Positions 25,811 through 35,863 of a stretch of 64,000 nucleotides of DNA are shown in pieces. The notes under the pieces are model-generated. The model worked only from the letters and a program-made list of their open reading frames with translations, did not search any database and was not told the origin of the DNA. Position numbers and translations under genes: made by a program. Source of the DNA: Takakia lepidozioides (taxonomy: Eukaryota; Streptophyta; Takakiopsida; Takakiales; Takakiaceae); the NCBI GenBank assembly GCA_030704615.1, contig CM060732.1, positions 54,541,053 to 54,605,052 on the forward strand, written 5' to 3'. Every line of letters begins with the position of its first letter. The first letter of the stretch is position 1.

Positions 25811-27244
25811 CTATCCAATGCAATGTGGACATAACCAATCCCCATCCGGAACCATCTCAAGAGGTGGAGTCAAGCATCCCATATGCCAACCTCTAGAGCA
25901 TTGATCACACACCAGCATGGTGGCTGCCCCTTTAGCATACCCACACAACATGCACCTCAAACCTGCAGCCACTGCCAGGTTTGGGTCAATCCTGCCATCG
26001 ACATTCGGAAGGTGACATGGCGCACAATTACGCACATGGTCCTTCCAAGTTATGCCATCCCGACCCTCCAAGACCAAGACGCCTGAGGGCAAGACCTCTC
26101 GAACCCTCAAAATAACACGTCCTGCAGTCACATCCAGGGTCGTAGGAGTAGTCTGCTGCAGATAGACATAGTCACCAGGGTTGAATCTCCGAACCCCAGG
26201 ACGATAGCCCCTACCACGTATGGTAGCATACCTCAACGTATCACGGTGTTGTGCAATGGCAAGGTTCTCGAAAGCCATGGGCATGACTCTCTTGAACAAC
26301 TCTGCACGCTGCTCACATGCACGTGCCCACACGTCCGGATCGTCAAGGTTAAGAACTGTAGCAGCTTCTCTGCGAATGGATGTAGGCAAATCCGGCTCTC
26401 GGCCAAAGAGAAGAAAGTATGGTGAGAAGGAGGCAAGTGATGCTTGCTTGCTAAACCTGTAGCCCATGGCTAACCAGGGTAACTGAAGGTCCCAATCTCC
26501 TAGGTGTCCATTCTGCAAGCCATACTTGCGCAAACCCCTCTTTACTGTCTGAACAACTCTCTCTGCCAAGCCATCGGCCTCAGGATGATCCCGAGAAGTG
26601 GTGCGGTGGTCTATCAAGGCCTTGTCACACAAAGCCTGAAACTCCCCAAGAACTCTCTCCCTTGGTCCGTGAGTACCTCAGCTGAGCACACCGAATCGGC
26701 TAAAAACACAATCCAAGAATGCATACTCAGCTCCCTCACTAGCCTTATCAGGTAATGGAACCAATTCAATCCACTTGGAGAAGTGCTCCACCATCACCAA
26801 CATGTACTTGTTGTGGCGCATGGTCAGTGGCAACGGCCCTGCGAAGTCAAGACTCCACCTGTAGCCCAATCCCATGATCGGAAGAGGGTGCAATTGTGGG
26901 TAGGGGCGTTGAATGAAGCACGCACCATGTCACACACCATGCACCTAGCCACAATTGTTGCACCTCTGTGTGCATACCACGCCACCAATACTGCCCCTGC
27001 AGTAGACTATGAGTGCGTCGCACCCCAAAATGCCCCAACTCCTCATGGGCATGCCGCACTAACCGTGCCCGACTAACCGTGCCCGCTGTGTTGGGTGAGG
27101 CACAATCCTCACTCGACCATCCTCCCACACTCGGAGCAGGTGTGTCCCCTCCCACTTGAACCTCTTGGCTCGTTGTAGGATCCGATCCCTCTCCTTGGCA
27201 GTCACAGTGGCTGCAGTGTCTCCAGTGCGGAGGTAGTCCAACAC
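25811..27244 (-). pseudogene. DNMT element copy 1: integrase with C-terminal PHD finger
   Basis: Read right to left. Zinc-binding domain: HAHEELGHFGVRRTHSLL and, after a frameshift, ARCMVCDMV. Core acidic residues: YRWSLDFAGPLPL, then LTDQGREFLG in another frame, then HPEADGLAERVVQTVKRGL. The last frame (25811-26632) continues through FNPGDYVYLQQ to a C-terminal PHD finger at 25814-25960. Its C4HC3 pattern is CMLC, CDQC, HMGC and CPHC, with the conserved W of GDWLCPHC. PHD fingers usually read histone H3 tails. In this position, where chromoviruses carry a chromodomain, it could steer integration. Three or more frameshifts make this copy inactive, but the PHD finger itself is intact. Confidence 0.85.
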
Positions 27245-27800
27245 AACTGAATCCTCATGTATATCTTTGGCGCCACTTGCTCATTGCTGGCCTCAGGGTC
27301 CTCAGACACTTGATCTACAGTCATCCCTGTTGCAGGTCCATCTTGGCCTTCCGCTGCCAAGATACACAGAAATGCAGATGCATGCCATCCGGGCACCATC
27401 TCCTCGTCCATCTCACCATGCCACCGAGCTCCAGTGTCATCCTGCTGGCTCGTGCATGGATTGCGACTCAACCCATCTACATTGCGATTGACCAAACCCA
27501 GTCGATGCACCACCTGAAAGTCATACTCTTGAAGGATGAGTGCCCACCGTGCAAGCTTCCCCGTAAGCTTGTCTGACTCCATCAACCACTTGAGTGGTTG
27601 GTGATCCGTGACAAGGGTGAAGAGATTGCCATATAGATAGCACCTAAAGTGTGCCATGGCCCACACTGCAGCTAAGCATTCTCCCTCATATGAGCTATAC
27701 TTAGACTCTGCAGCATTGTTCGAGCGGCTAGAATAAGCCACTACGAACTCTCTTCCCTCATCATCCACCTGTGTGAGCACCGCTCCAAGCCCGCCTGTAC
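27202..27800 (-). pseudogene. DNMT element copy 1: RNase H (RT missing)
   Basis: Motifs: GLGAVLTQVDDEGREFVVAY, SYEGECLAAVWAMAHFRCYL, FTLVTDHQPLKWLMES, ARWALILQEYDFQV and NRNVDGLSRNPC. RNase H removes template RNA during reverse transcription. Upstream of GLGAVL the sequence joins directly to the 3' end of the DNMT coding region at about 27795-27805, in a different frame. All RT sequence that should lie between is therefore deleted in this copy. Confidence 0.88.
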
Positions 27801-27878
27801 CGTCTCGGTAGGCAGAGAGACCGTCAAGGGAAGTGCACTCCGCACTCTACATTGCTCAGCCATAGCCAAGCTGATAAT

Positions 27879-28943
27879 TCAGGTCAAGCAATAGAGATCC
27901 ATTGCTTGCCCCAACACTTGACGACGTGATGCCTCAGAAAGAGAAGGCACCGCCGTGGTCCCAGTGGAAAATCCCATAGCCCGCTCTCGCTCATCGGCAT
28001 TAGGCTCCACTAACTGCTGCAACTGAGCATCCCACAGGAGGCCAGGTCCACCATCCCGAAAAGCATGGGATCCTGGGAAGCTGAGCAGTGTAGGTAATGC
28101 TGTTCGTGGTTGACTCACCCTGTTGACCACTGCCAAAGGCGAACGGTCATCGTGTCTCACACGTTGAGACTGCCTCCCTGTGTCCAAAATGCTATCCACT
28201 ATGAGGTGTGTTGGCCGCTTCACCCCATCAAATGCACGCTTGAGCAGTGCGGGTGGCATCAAGTTAGTCCACCATAGCCGTGGACGATGAGCCCGTGATC
28301 CCACTGCAGCTGCATCTAGCAGCACTGCTAACCCAAGCCACGACGGGACTTGATGCACACTGGCCATCACCCTGGCCCGAGAATCGCCCATCAGTGGCAC
28401 ATTCTCCAAGATGTATGCTGGCGATACAGCTTGATGAAGCTGCAAGTGGCGCAAAATCCGCACCATCTCCCAAAACAGACCCGTCCTCGAGTCTCGCAAT
28501 CCATTGCCATGCCCGGCTGATGAATGCCCTTGGCAGGGCCAACCTGCCACTACCAGATCAATGGAGCCAACCTACTCCCACTCCGGCGCCCCCAGCAACG
28601 AAATGTCTGCTGGCAAGGCTTGTTGGTATCCACGAACTGCAGACACTGGTAACAAAGCAGGGTACTGCTGTACCAACTGAGCAACATGGCACAGTGAGAC
28701 ACGTCGTGTAGTCTTATCCCTCTCCACATACAGGTAACGCCTTACCCGCACACCTGCCTGTAGCATAGCAGCCAATCCGGTGCTGATCCCGCCAAACAAG
28801 TCCAGAAGGCAAATGCCTTCATCCGGATACAACCACACAATAGATGTGGTATCCAATGGTGACAACTGAGGTGGTCTTGGTGCAATACCTGTACTCTCCT
28901 CCTCTCCTGATGGTACAAAAGCCTTTACCCAGGCTTGTTGCAC
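27879..28943 (-). pseudogene. DNMT element copy 1: cytosine-5 DNA methyltransferase domain
   Basis: Conserved C5-methyltransferase motifs occur in order. Motif I: CLLDLFGGISTGLAA (SAM binding). Motif II: YLYVERD. Motif IV: VAGWPCQGHSSAG, with the catalytic cysteine in PCQ. Motif VI: YILENVP. Motif VIII: SRAHRPRLWW. Motif X: SRRQVLGQAMDL. The target-recognition region is short. A TAG at 28572-28574 replaces a CAG (Q in copy 2), and a TGA at 27879-27881 replaces a TGG. Only these two stops break the frame. It lies between protease and RNase H in the Ty3 order, so it was part of the polyprotein. DNMT-bearing retrotransposons are known from dinoflagellates and charophytes (de Mendoza et al., 2018). 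Confidence 0.92.
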
Positions 28944-30316
28944 CCGTCAATCAGCAACCTGCTGCAAATCCTTGCTCGTACCCCACAATGGAGTGTGAGC
29001 AACCATGGCAGGCAACTCCGCCATACCATGCATGTCATCCTGCTCTGCTGGAGGTGGCACATCCTCTGCATTGGCATTTCCTTCCAGCAACTCTCCAGGC
29101 CAACTAACTGCAGCTGTAAAGGCGGCTAGTGTTGGCATCTTGCCCCGTTGGGCAGCCGCAATATCCCGAATGAATGTCACAGGGAGCTGTCCACGACGAC
29201 CATCCCCTGACTGCCATCCAGGCCTGTAGAATGCTGACTCCTCCCAAAAATCCAGGGTGAAGCCCATGGGGTATAACACTGCCCCCCACCACGAGGACAT
29301 TGTAAGAGACCGCGTCTGTCACAATGGCCTTGGCTCGCATTACTGAGCCATCGATAAAATGATCCGGCTGTAGTCTAATGGCCAACTGATGCCGTGTCAT
29401 GCCCCGAGCCTGCTCTGATCCTCCCAGAGAAGTCTGTATCTAGAGAGGACAAGGCTCCATATCCGCCTCCATGAGGCCCAAATCTGCAATAGCAGCTCTG
29501 CCCAACATCAGTGGCTGAGCTCCCAAGTCCAACAAGATCCGTAGTGGCCGATACTTCTTGCCAGCCGGTCCACTCAAAGAGAAAATGCCATCCTGGTTGT
29601 CTAACAAGACAACTCCAGGTGTCACCATGGCGCGCTCAAAGGCTGGCCTAGCTGGCAGCTCTGTCAACCTGGCAGCTGCAGCTCGCCATGGCGCAGCCGT
29701 GGCAGTCTTGACCCTCAAATCCGAGGATCCCTCTGCCACTACACCTTCCAGTAACTCCGCAGAAGATGAAGTGACCCCCCACTCTCACAGAGTGTTGCTA
29801 GTCTGAACACTGCAGCTGGACTTACCCCGGGCGTCGCAATCATGGTTGCCGAGAATAGTGGGGATTGACACAAAGAGGTGGCTGCCCCCAACAACACACT
29901 GGCTGCACTAGCCTTGGTAGCAGGTGTCAGTGTTGCAAGTGTAGCTCTCCCCAATGGCATAGAAACCCCGCCTCGGTAACAGTCGGGCGAGAACTAGGTG
30001 CCATGGATGGTGTTGACACTGTCTCCGCCAATGTGAATGACTGAGGCAGCCTCGCCTGACGGCTTGCCTCCCCACATTGTGGATCCAACTCCACCTCTGC
30101 ACCTCGTGGCTCAGGAACTCGTGCTGCTCCTCGAGTCACGGCTGCAGCAGACTCCACCTGCTCTAGTGGTAGTGCTGCTCCGCACATGAATCCCATGCCT
30201 CCCATATCTCCTCCCTCAGGAACAGGAGGTGGACCATCCCGCCTGGGAGCCGGTATCGCCTGAGTTGTAGCCATGGCAGCGAGCCTGTGCTCTAGCTGCT
30301 GAAGCCGGTTGGCCAT
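28944..30316 (-). pseudogene. DNMT element copy 1: protease region and gag-pro linker
   Basis: The chain starts with a coiled segment (MANRLQQLEHRLAAMATTQ) and runs through a P/A/T-rich linker. It reaches a retropepsin-like block LLDLGAQPLMLGRAAIADLG at about 29470-29540. Copy 2 has LDSGAQPLML at this place, so the active-site DSG has become DLG here. The part after the protease contains TLDFWEESAFYRPGW and an acidic linker leading into the methyltransferase. Several frameshifts are present. Confidence 0.75.
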
Positions 30317-30418
30317 GCCTTGGTCAACACCCTGACCTCCACGTCCTTGGCCATGTTGAGCTTGCCCTTGGCCTGCACCTCGTGCCCGACCACCTCGTCC
30401 TCTCTGGGCCGGTCCACC

Positions 30419-31765
30419 TCACCCCCGACCACCATTGTTCCTTTGGAACTGGCCTGGGCGCAACTCAGGATGCAAGTCATAACACTGGGCATCTCCATGC
30501 CCATATTTGCCACAATGCCCACACTGCAACTGTGCTGGCTGTGTTTGTGCTGGCCTTTTGCCACTCTCTGGGCAATTTCTCTTGACATGGGGTCCTCCAC
30601 ATGTCCAACATATCACCCCTGGTTGCTGTTGGCCTGCAAAAGATGCCACGGGCCTCTGCCCCTGAGGTCCCCTGTAAGCTCCATGGAACTTGGGTTGGGA
30701 AACCTTGCCCCCCTGACCACGCTGTTGGGTAGTCCCTTGTGCCTGTGGGCTGGCAGCTGCGCCTTGTGCAGGCATGTCCTTGCCAAACCCAATGGTAACA
30801 ACTCGCTCCTCCACCATATTGAGCTCAATCCGCTCAGCCAGCAGAAACACATCTGCTAATGTGGGTTGGGCTGCTTGTAACAGGGTTGCATCCCGCACCC
30901 TTCTCTTGAGCTCCTTGTCCAAAATTCCATACCAGAACTGGATTGCCTGAGCTTCAGTAACCCCTTGGGTCACACTTATCAAGCGCCTCATACGAGTGTA
31001 GGCCTCTCGCAAGCTCTCACTGGGTTTGCGCTGGAAGTCTTGCAAACTTCGCAGCTTCTCTGTCCGTACACCTTGGTAGTTCCTCCGCAACTCCTGAAAG
31101 AACTCCACCACCAGGTTGAATCTAGGCACATGTGTTGTAGTCGTGGCAGTAGAAGTAGTAGAACCATTTGAACTGGTACCACCTGCAGAAGTACCGGCAC
31201 TACTTGTTCCACTACTAGTGCTGGCAGTGGGAGATATTGGTACTGATGCAGCTACTAGTCGCGTCATGCCTGGAGTAATGGAGACGTAGTCAGATGACCA
31301 ATACATCCTCCACTCCTCAATCTCTGCTTCATGTCCTCGCCTGAACTCGTGGTAATCGTCCATAGGCAGGCCTTCCAAATGCTGGAACAGTCCCTTCCAC
31401 GCCATGAATAGGGTGAATAGCTGTGGATTGCGCATCTGCTGCAAATCACACCTGCTGTCGAACTCCTGGATAAAGTCATCCAACTCGATTGTGCCCATAG
31501 CTCCAGAGTACCTACGAGGCCCCTTGGTAGCTCCATACATCTCCTCCATGTCGTCCCACAACAATGGCGAATGAAACTGCACACCTGATGATGAAGCCTC
31601 CGAGTCTCTGTCTGACTCTACACTAGTTGAGGGTGGAGGTGAAGGTGGTCTGAAACGAACACCTCGTCTCGTGAACCCACTCTCACTGCTACTGCCTGTA
31701 GCCGTACTCCCCTCAAAACCCTTGGGTAACTCCGTGATGACACTCACAATGTGCATCTCCCCCAC
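30419..31765 (-). pseudogene. DNMT element copy 1: gag
   Basis: This is an open frame of about 448 residues starting MGEMHIVSVITELPKG. A capsid-type retrotransposon gag region follows: DDFIQEFDSRC, FMAWKGLFQHLEGLP, VVEFFQELRRNYQ and ESLREAYTRMRRLI. Two zinc knuckles come next, CWTCGGPHVKRNCPE and CGHCGKYGHGDAQC. Ser/Thr-rich stretches separate the parts. A frameshift near 30420 breaks the link to the protease frame. It would bind element RNA and build the particle. This is the best-preserved gag of the two DNMT copies. Confidence 0.88.
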
Positions 31766-32283
31766 GTGACACTATAAGGCTCTAGTACTAATTCTAATAG
31801 TGACACGGGTGGGCACTTGTTGCAGTTTAAGGGTCATATCCCAATGGCTCAGGGCACTGCACCTGCATCCACCGCAAGAACTCCTATGGTTGGCTGGTCA
31901 TCAACCCAGCCTCACCATAGAAGAAACACTGGTGGTCTTGCTGGTCGTCACTCCAGCCTCACCACCGACAGCATACTCTAGGATTGACCGGTGATCAAAT
32001 CCGGCCTAATCCCTATGAAAGCAAGCGCCCACACAAAACCAACATGGCGCACAGTCAAGCATGCAGGTGTTGGGAGGGATCCAAACAAGAAATCAAAACA
32101 TCAACACCCCCCACACCAAAATCCAGCTGCAATGCTGATCCTGCAGAATAGCCCTGCCCAAAACCCCGAACTGACTGGCCTCCACCAAGAGAGGCTTTGG
32201 CAACTACAAGTACAAGGTAATGAAAATAGTACAAAGATGGAGGGGAAGAATAGAAGCCCGACCAAGCAAGATCTAATCCTGAT

Positions 32284-33033
32284 CTATTCTATCAACTGCC
32301 AGACTTCTCTCAAAGTGCCTCGCTCTGCATGATGGTAAGGTGTAGGAGGTATATTTATGTCCAGAAACCTGCCACTAACCTTGTCCCAAGCTACAGTAGC
32401 TCGCTCTAACCAACCCTCCTCCTCTTTCTGCCAGGTAGAGACAAAGCAACACTCTGTTATCTCCCGCTCACTGAACACTAAAGAAAACAAAGGTAGGGTC
32501 TGATAGTCTCTCAACTTGAAAGCTTTGAGACGGTTGCGGGTGTCCACATTGCGAATGACTGCATCTCCTTCAAACAGAACAAACTTGTCATTGCTAATGA
32601 ACCCCCGCTCGTGGTTGCCTTGTGCAGAGCGTGTCCGGCTGCAACGCTGTCTAATTGCACAAACATGTGTAGCTCCTGCTCCTCTACTCCAATACACCAC
32701 GGCCTTATGGCTGAACACCTTGGTCCCTGGGGCTGTCTTTGGCTGTGTTCCAAGCCTAGCTTTCACCCACTTTGGTATTTCACCTACAGCTACAGAACTG
32801 CTGGCTCCAACAGAGTTCTGACTGTCCAAAGCGCTATTGAGGCCCTCAATGCCAACTACAGCAGTTTGTTGTCTACTGCTAATGCCTGACTCCCAGTATG
32901 CAATCAACTCGTCCAACTGTTCTCCACTCAAATCAGTCTGAGTTCCTTGGGAAACATAAATCATGTCCCCTTGTGTGCACACGCTAAGAGAAGAGACCTG
33001 CCCTTCAACGACGTCCTCATTTCCCCCAGCCAT
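32284..33033 (-). CDS. DNMT element copy 1: ORF0, upstream of gag, unknown function
   Basis: A 249-residue open frame with start MAGGNEDVVEGQVSSLSVCT, about 520 bases upstream of gag on the same strand. It has an N-terminal acidic part (SGEQLDELIAYWESG), a central VPKWVKAR-like segment (EIPKWVKARLGTQ), a cysteine-containing stretch (HVCAIRQRCSRTRSAQG) and a compact C-terminal half (LPLFSLVFSEREITECCFVS, WLERATVAWDKVSGRFLDI). No known domain is recognised. Copy 2 carries the same ORF (55965-56715) with one frameshift. The open frame in copy 1 and conservation between copies suggest it encodes a protein. A 5' leader ORF of this size is not standard for Ty3 elements. Confidence 0.65.
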   Translation of the reverse strand: MAGGNEDVVEGQVSSLSVCTQGDMIYVSQGTQTDLSGEQLDELIAYWESGISSRQQTAVVGIEGLNSALDSQNSVGASSSVAVGEIPKWVKARLGTQPKTAPGTKVFSHKAVVYWSRGAGATHVCAIRQRCSRTRSAQGNHERGFISNDKFVLFEGDAVIRNVDTRNRLKAFKLRDYQTLPLFSLVFSEREITECCFVSTWQKEEEGWLERATVAWDKVSGRFLDINIPPTPYHHAERGTLREVWQLIE

Positions 33034-33677
33034 ACAAGGAGTACATCCCCAGATTTATCTCTCATGTAGACCAGGACAGGTTAGAAACAGAATTGTGATC
33101 TTTCATGGCACACTCACACTCTAAAATTCCATAGATTTTTAGCAGAGTCCCAAAACAAAAACCAATCTAGATAGGTAGATTTCCCCTTTCTGCAGCTATC
33201 CCCTCAAAAACTGAGTCAACGGAGCTCATTTGACAAAGATATGACCAACCACGCTCTTTAAACATAACACCTTTTTCTTTTCCTTTCCCTTTTAAAAAAA
33301 AAATAAGACAGAACAAATGCAAAGGAAACTCCTTTTTCTTTTTTTTTTCAATACTTTCTTGGTTCTTCCCTGTTATCTACGGGTTCCCGAGGCCTTCCCC
33401 TCCAGGTCTATGCAAAATCAAGCTGGTGCCGACAACGCTCAAGTACTGAGGCACTCAGGATTGAAGACTATCTACTGCCCAACTCTTGCCTGCAGCTCTC
33501 ACACCAGCAGGGCTTGTACCCGCAGAAAGCGATTCTCCAGCACCATCATTCGTACTCCGATCGAAACCAGCTCTCATGCAATCACCAGGTGCTCCAACAG
33601 CATGCGCCATGGAACCAGCTTCAAAACGTCCAACCCCAAAAAGGGTCTCGTTTATCTACAATGAAGGTGCACACCCT
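33034..33677 (-). other. Leader of DNMT element copy 1 and part of an unrecognised coding remnant
   Basis: From 33034 to about 33178 the sequence matches the region upstream of ORF0 in copy 2 (56716-56863), then the two diverge. From about 33430 to 33677 the minus strand has an open frame (NETLFGVGRFEAGSMAHAVG) that joins, across the nested element and one ACCCT, to the fragment at 46717-47000 with a single TAG between. I do not recognise the protein. Confidence 0.45.
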
Positions 33678-34598
33678 TGTCGCGCGGCTTTTACTCACCC
33701 ATCCCTTCGCTATCCGAGGCGGAAACTCCAAGATAGAAGAGTTGGAAATCTCTAAGTACTCAGCCCGCGCAGAACAATCAGTCATGACCTACAGCTAGTG
33801 TATCATGGGGGTGTTTCCTATTTGTTTCCCTTTCCGCATTCATCTTAGCTACCTTACCATTGATAATTAAGTATCAGTTTGCTTCCAATCTATCGGTTTC
33901 CTTCACTCATCCATTCAATCCACAGCTTCTCTCAGATCTCTCTACACAGTGTGATTGTATCGTATAAGTATCAGATTATGATTTATCAGGTATCAGGCCG
34001 AAGCCATTATGTCTCTAATCTGCTCTCCAATATCACTACAGCTTTGCATATAACAAGCATCTACTAATCCTCTTTTCTCCTTCATCGTGCTCTCCATCTC
34101 TTGCCTCCGATCTCCGCTCCCCCTGACTCCGAAGTCCTCCTCCGAATAATGATCATCCCCTTCATTCCCCGTTTCTCCCTTTATCCTCCTATCCGCGGTT
34201 CTAACCGTTTCCCTCTCTAACCGTCGTCTGTGAACTAACATGTTCCCTTCACAGGTGTTGTTCCCCACAGTCGTTCCCTGTCCTACTCTTCGTTCCCTAT
34301 TATCGTGACAGCTGTGTCAAGCGGTGACTGGCTGTGTTTGGCTGTGTCGGGCTGTGACTGGCTGTGTGGGCTGTGTTGCTGTGACGACTGTGACGGCTGT
34401 GTGCTGTGTGGGCTACTGTGTTGGCTGTGGGCTGTGACGACTGTGACGGGCTGTGTCGGCTGTGTGACGACTGTGTAACCCCCCTCTACAGTGCGCTGCT
34501 GTCACCCCTAAGGCTCCTGTTGGTCTCAGTCTGTGCAAAAATTAAGGGTACCCTACAGATCCCGTATAAGTGTCTAAGTCCCCTACAGTCCTCTAACA
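33678..34598 (-). repeat. 3' LTR of element A
   Basis: On the minus strand it starts TGTTAGAGGACTG at 34598 and ends GCCGCGCGACA at 33678. It holds a GGCTGTG-type minisatellite at about 34314-34480 and a TATA-like CTTATACGATAC region near 33960. Confidence 0.95.
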
Positions 34599-34616
34599 TT
34601 ACCCCTTCCCCCTCAA
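34599..34616 (-). promoter_or_regulatory. Polypurine tract of element A
   Basis: The minus strand reads GAGGGGGAAGGGGTAA immediately before the 3' LTR start TGTTAG. It is the primer for plus-strand DNA synthesis in LTR retrotransposons. Confidence 0.88.
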
Positions 34617-35863
34617 AAAGCCGTGTCCTCACGGTTTACTGTTTTCGAGTAGCAAACCTTTGTGAGTGAGCACCTTTGTTGACGTTGAGAGTTTCGTGGG
34701 GGGCTGTGTTGTACGAGGCCCGAGGTCTGTCTCTGGTGATGGAGAGGTTGATAGTACTGGATAAGTGAGGCCTTCTGGAGGCTGATATCGAGGTAATCTT
34801 TCCGGCATAGGAGATCCCTTTGTTTCTTCTCTTCCATCTGAATTGCATAGTCTTCTCCCATGTCAAAAGGATTTGTGAAGAAGAAACAGTTTATCAGAAT
34901 CCTCATCGCCTCTCAGGTGTTTTAATTTTCGAACTTTTTGTGGAAGGAATCATCTGGGGCATACAATGCTGTCCTACCATGTCTGGAAGTTTGTATTTTA
35001 CAACTTGGTGTAACCGCTGAACAGCAAAATTGGTTGTAGGCACTGAGCTCCTTGTCTGTCCAGAGAGTGAGTGGGTACCAATTAATGGTGCAAGCGTGCA
35101 AGTAATTCCATGCCACATGTCCCTTATAGAAAAAATGTCATCAAGTCCGAATTTTGTGTTGACAAATGGTTGCAGGCGCCTGAAACCATGAACGAATTGA
35201 GAATCCTTCTGCATCATAACTTTGGGTCATATAGGTACATATGAGGTGGCACGAAGTAATACCCAATGATCTCCACTGGAGTAACTTTGAAAGCGTGTTT
35301 GCATCTTTTTGTGCTCAATGTGGTAACGTACCAGAACAAGCAGCGTAGTAGTATAGCCCGCACCCCATGACAATACTTGCTAGCTCCTTGGTCTTGGTAT
35401 AAATGAGTCCATGTACAACCTGGAAAGCAACCAATTCCCTCAACATGGTACCTGCCTCGTGCCAGTATTGTGCAAAGTGATGATCTTCAATATGTCGATT
35501 GTTGGAAGAACTTTAGTCCTAGTTGCCACTGGCAGCCAATACGCATGATTTGGTAGTAATGTGCGAATGACTGCGGAGGACTAAATTCTTTCCAAGCCAA
35601 TCCAACATGATGGGAATTGGTTGAAGGGCATAAGCATAGCCCTGCTGTACTCCCTTGCAGCTGGAGTTTTAGGTGGGTTAAAAGCGGCATTGCCCCATAC
35701 CTCCGGCTGTGGTGGCTGTGGTGTGGTTGTAGTAACCACAGGTTCAGCTACTGGTACACTGACCTGTTGTGGTGGTGGTGGTACTGGCTCTGTATCATTG
35801 GCATCTCCTGCACCTCCTGTGAAGACTGAAAAGCCAGAGTTCTGGCTTGCAAATAAGAAGCCA
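34617..35863 (-). other. Element A region between coiled-coil ORF and PPT
   Basis: Broken minus-strand frames with protein-like character (WKEFSPPQSFAHYYQIMRIG at about 35580; DDIFSIRDMWHGITCTLAPL at about 35120) suggest a further decayed part of the 3' ORF. I recognise no domain. Confidence 0.4.
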
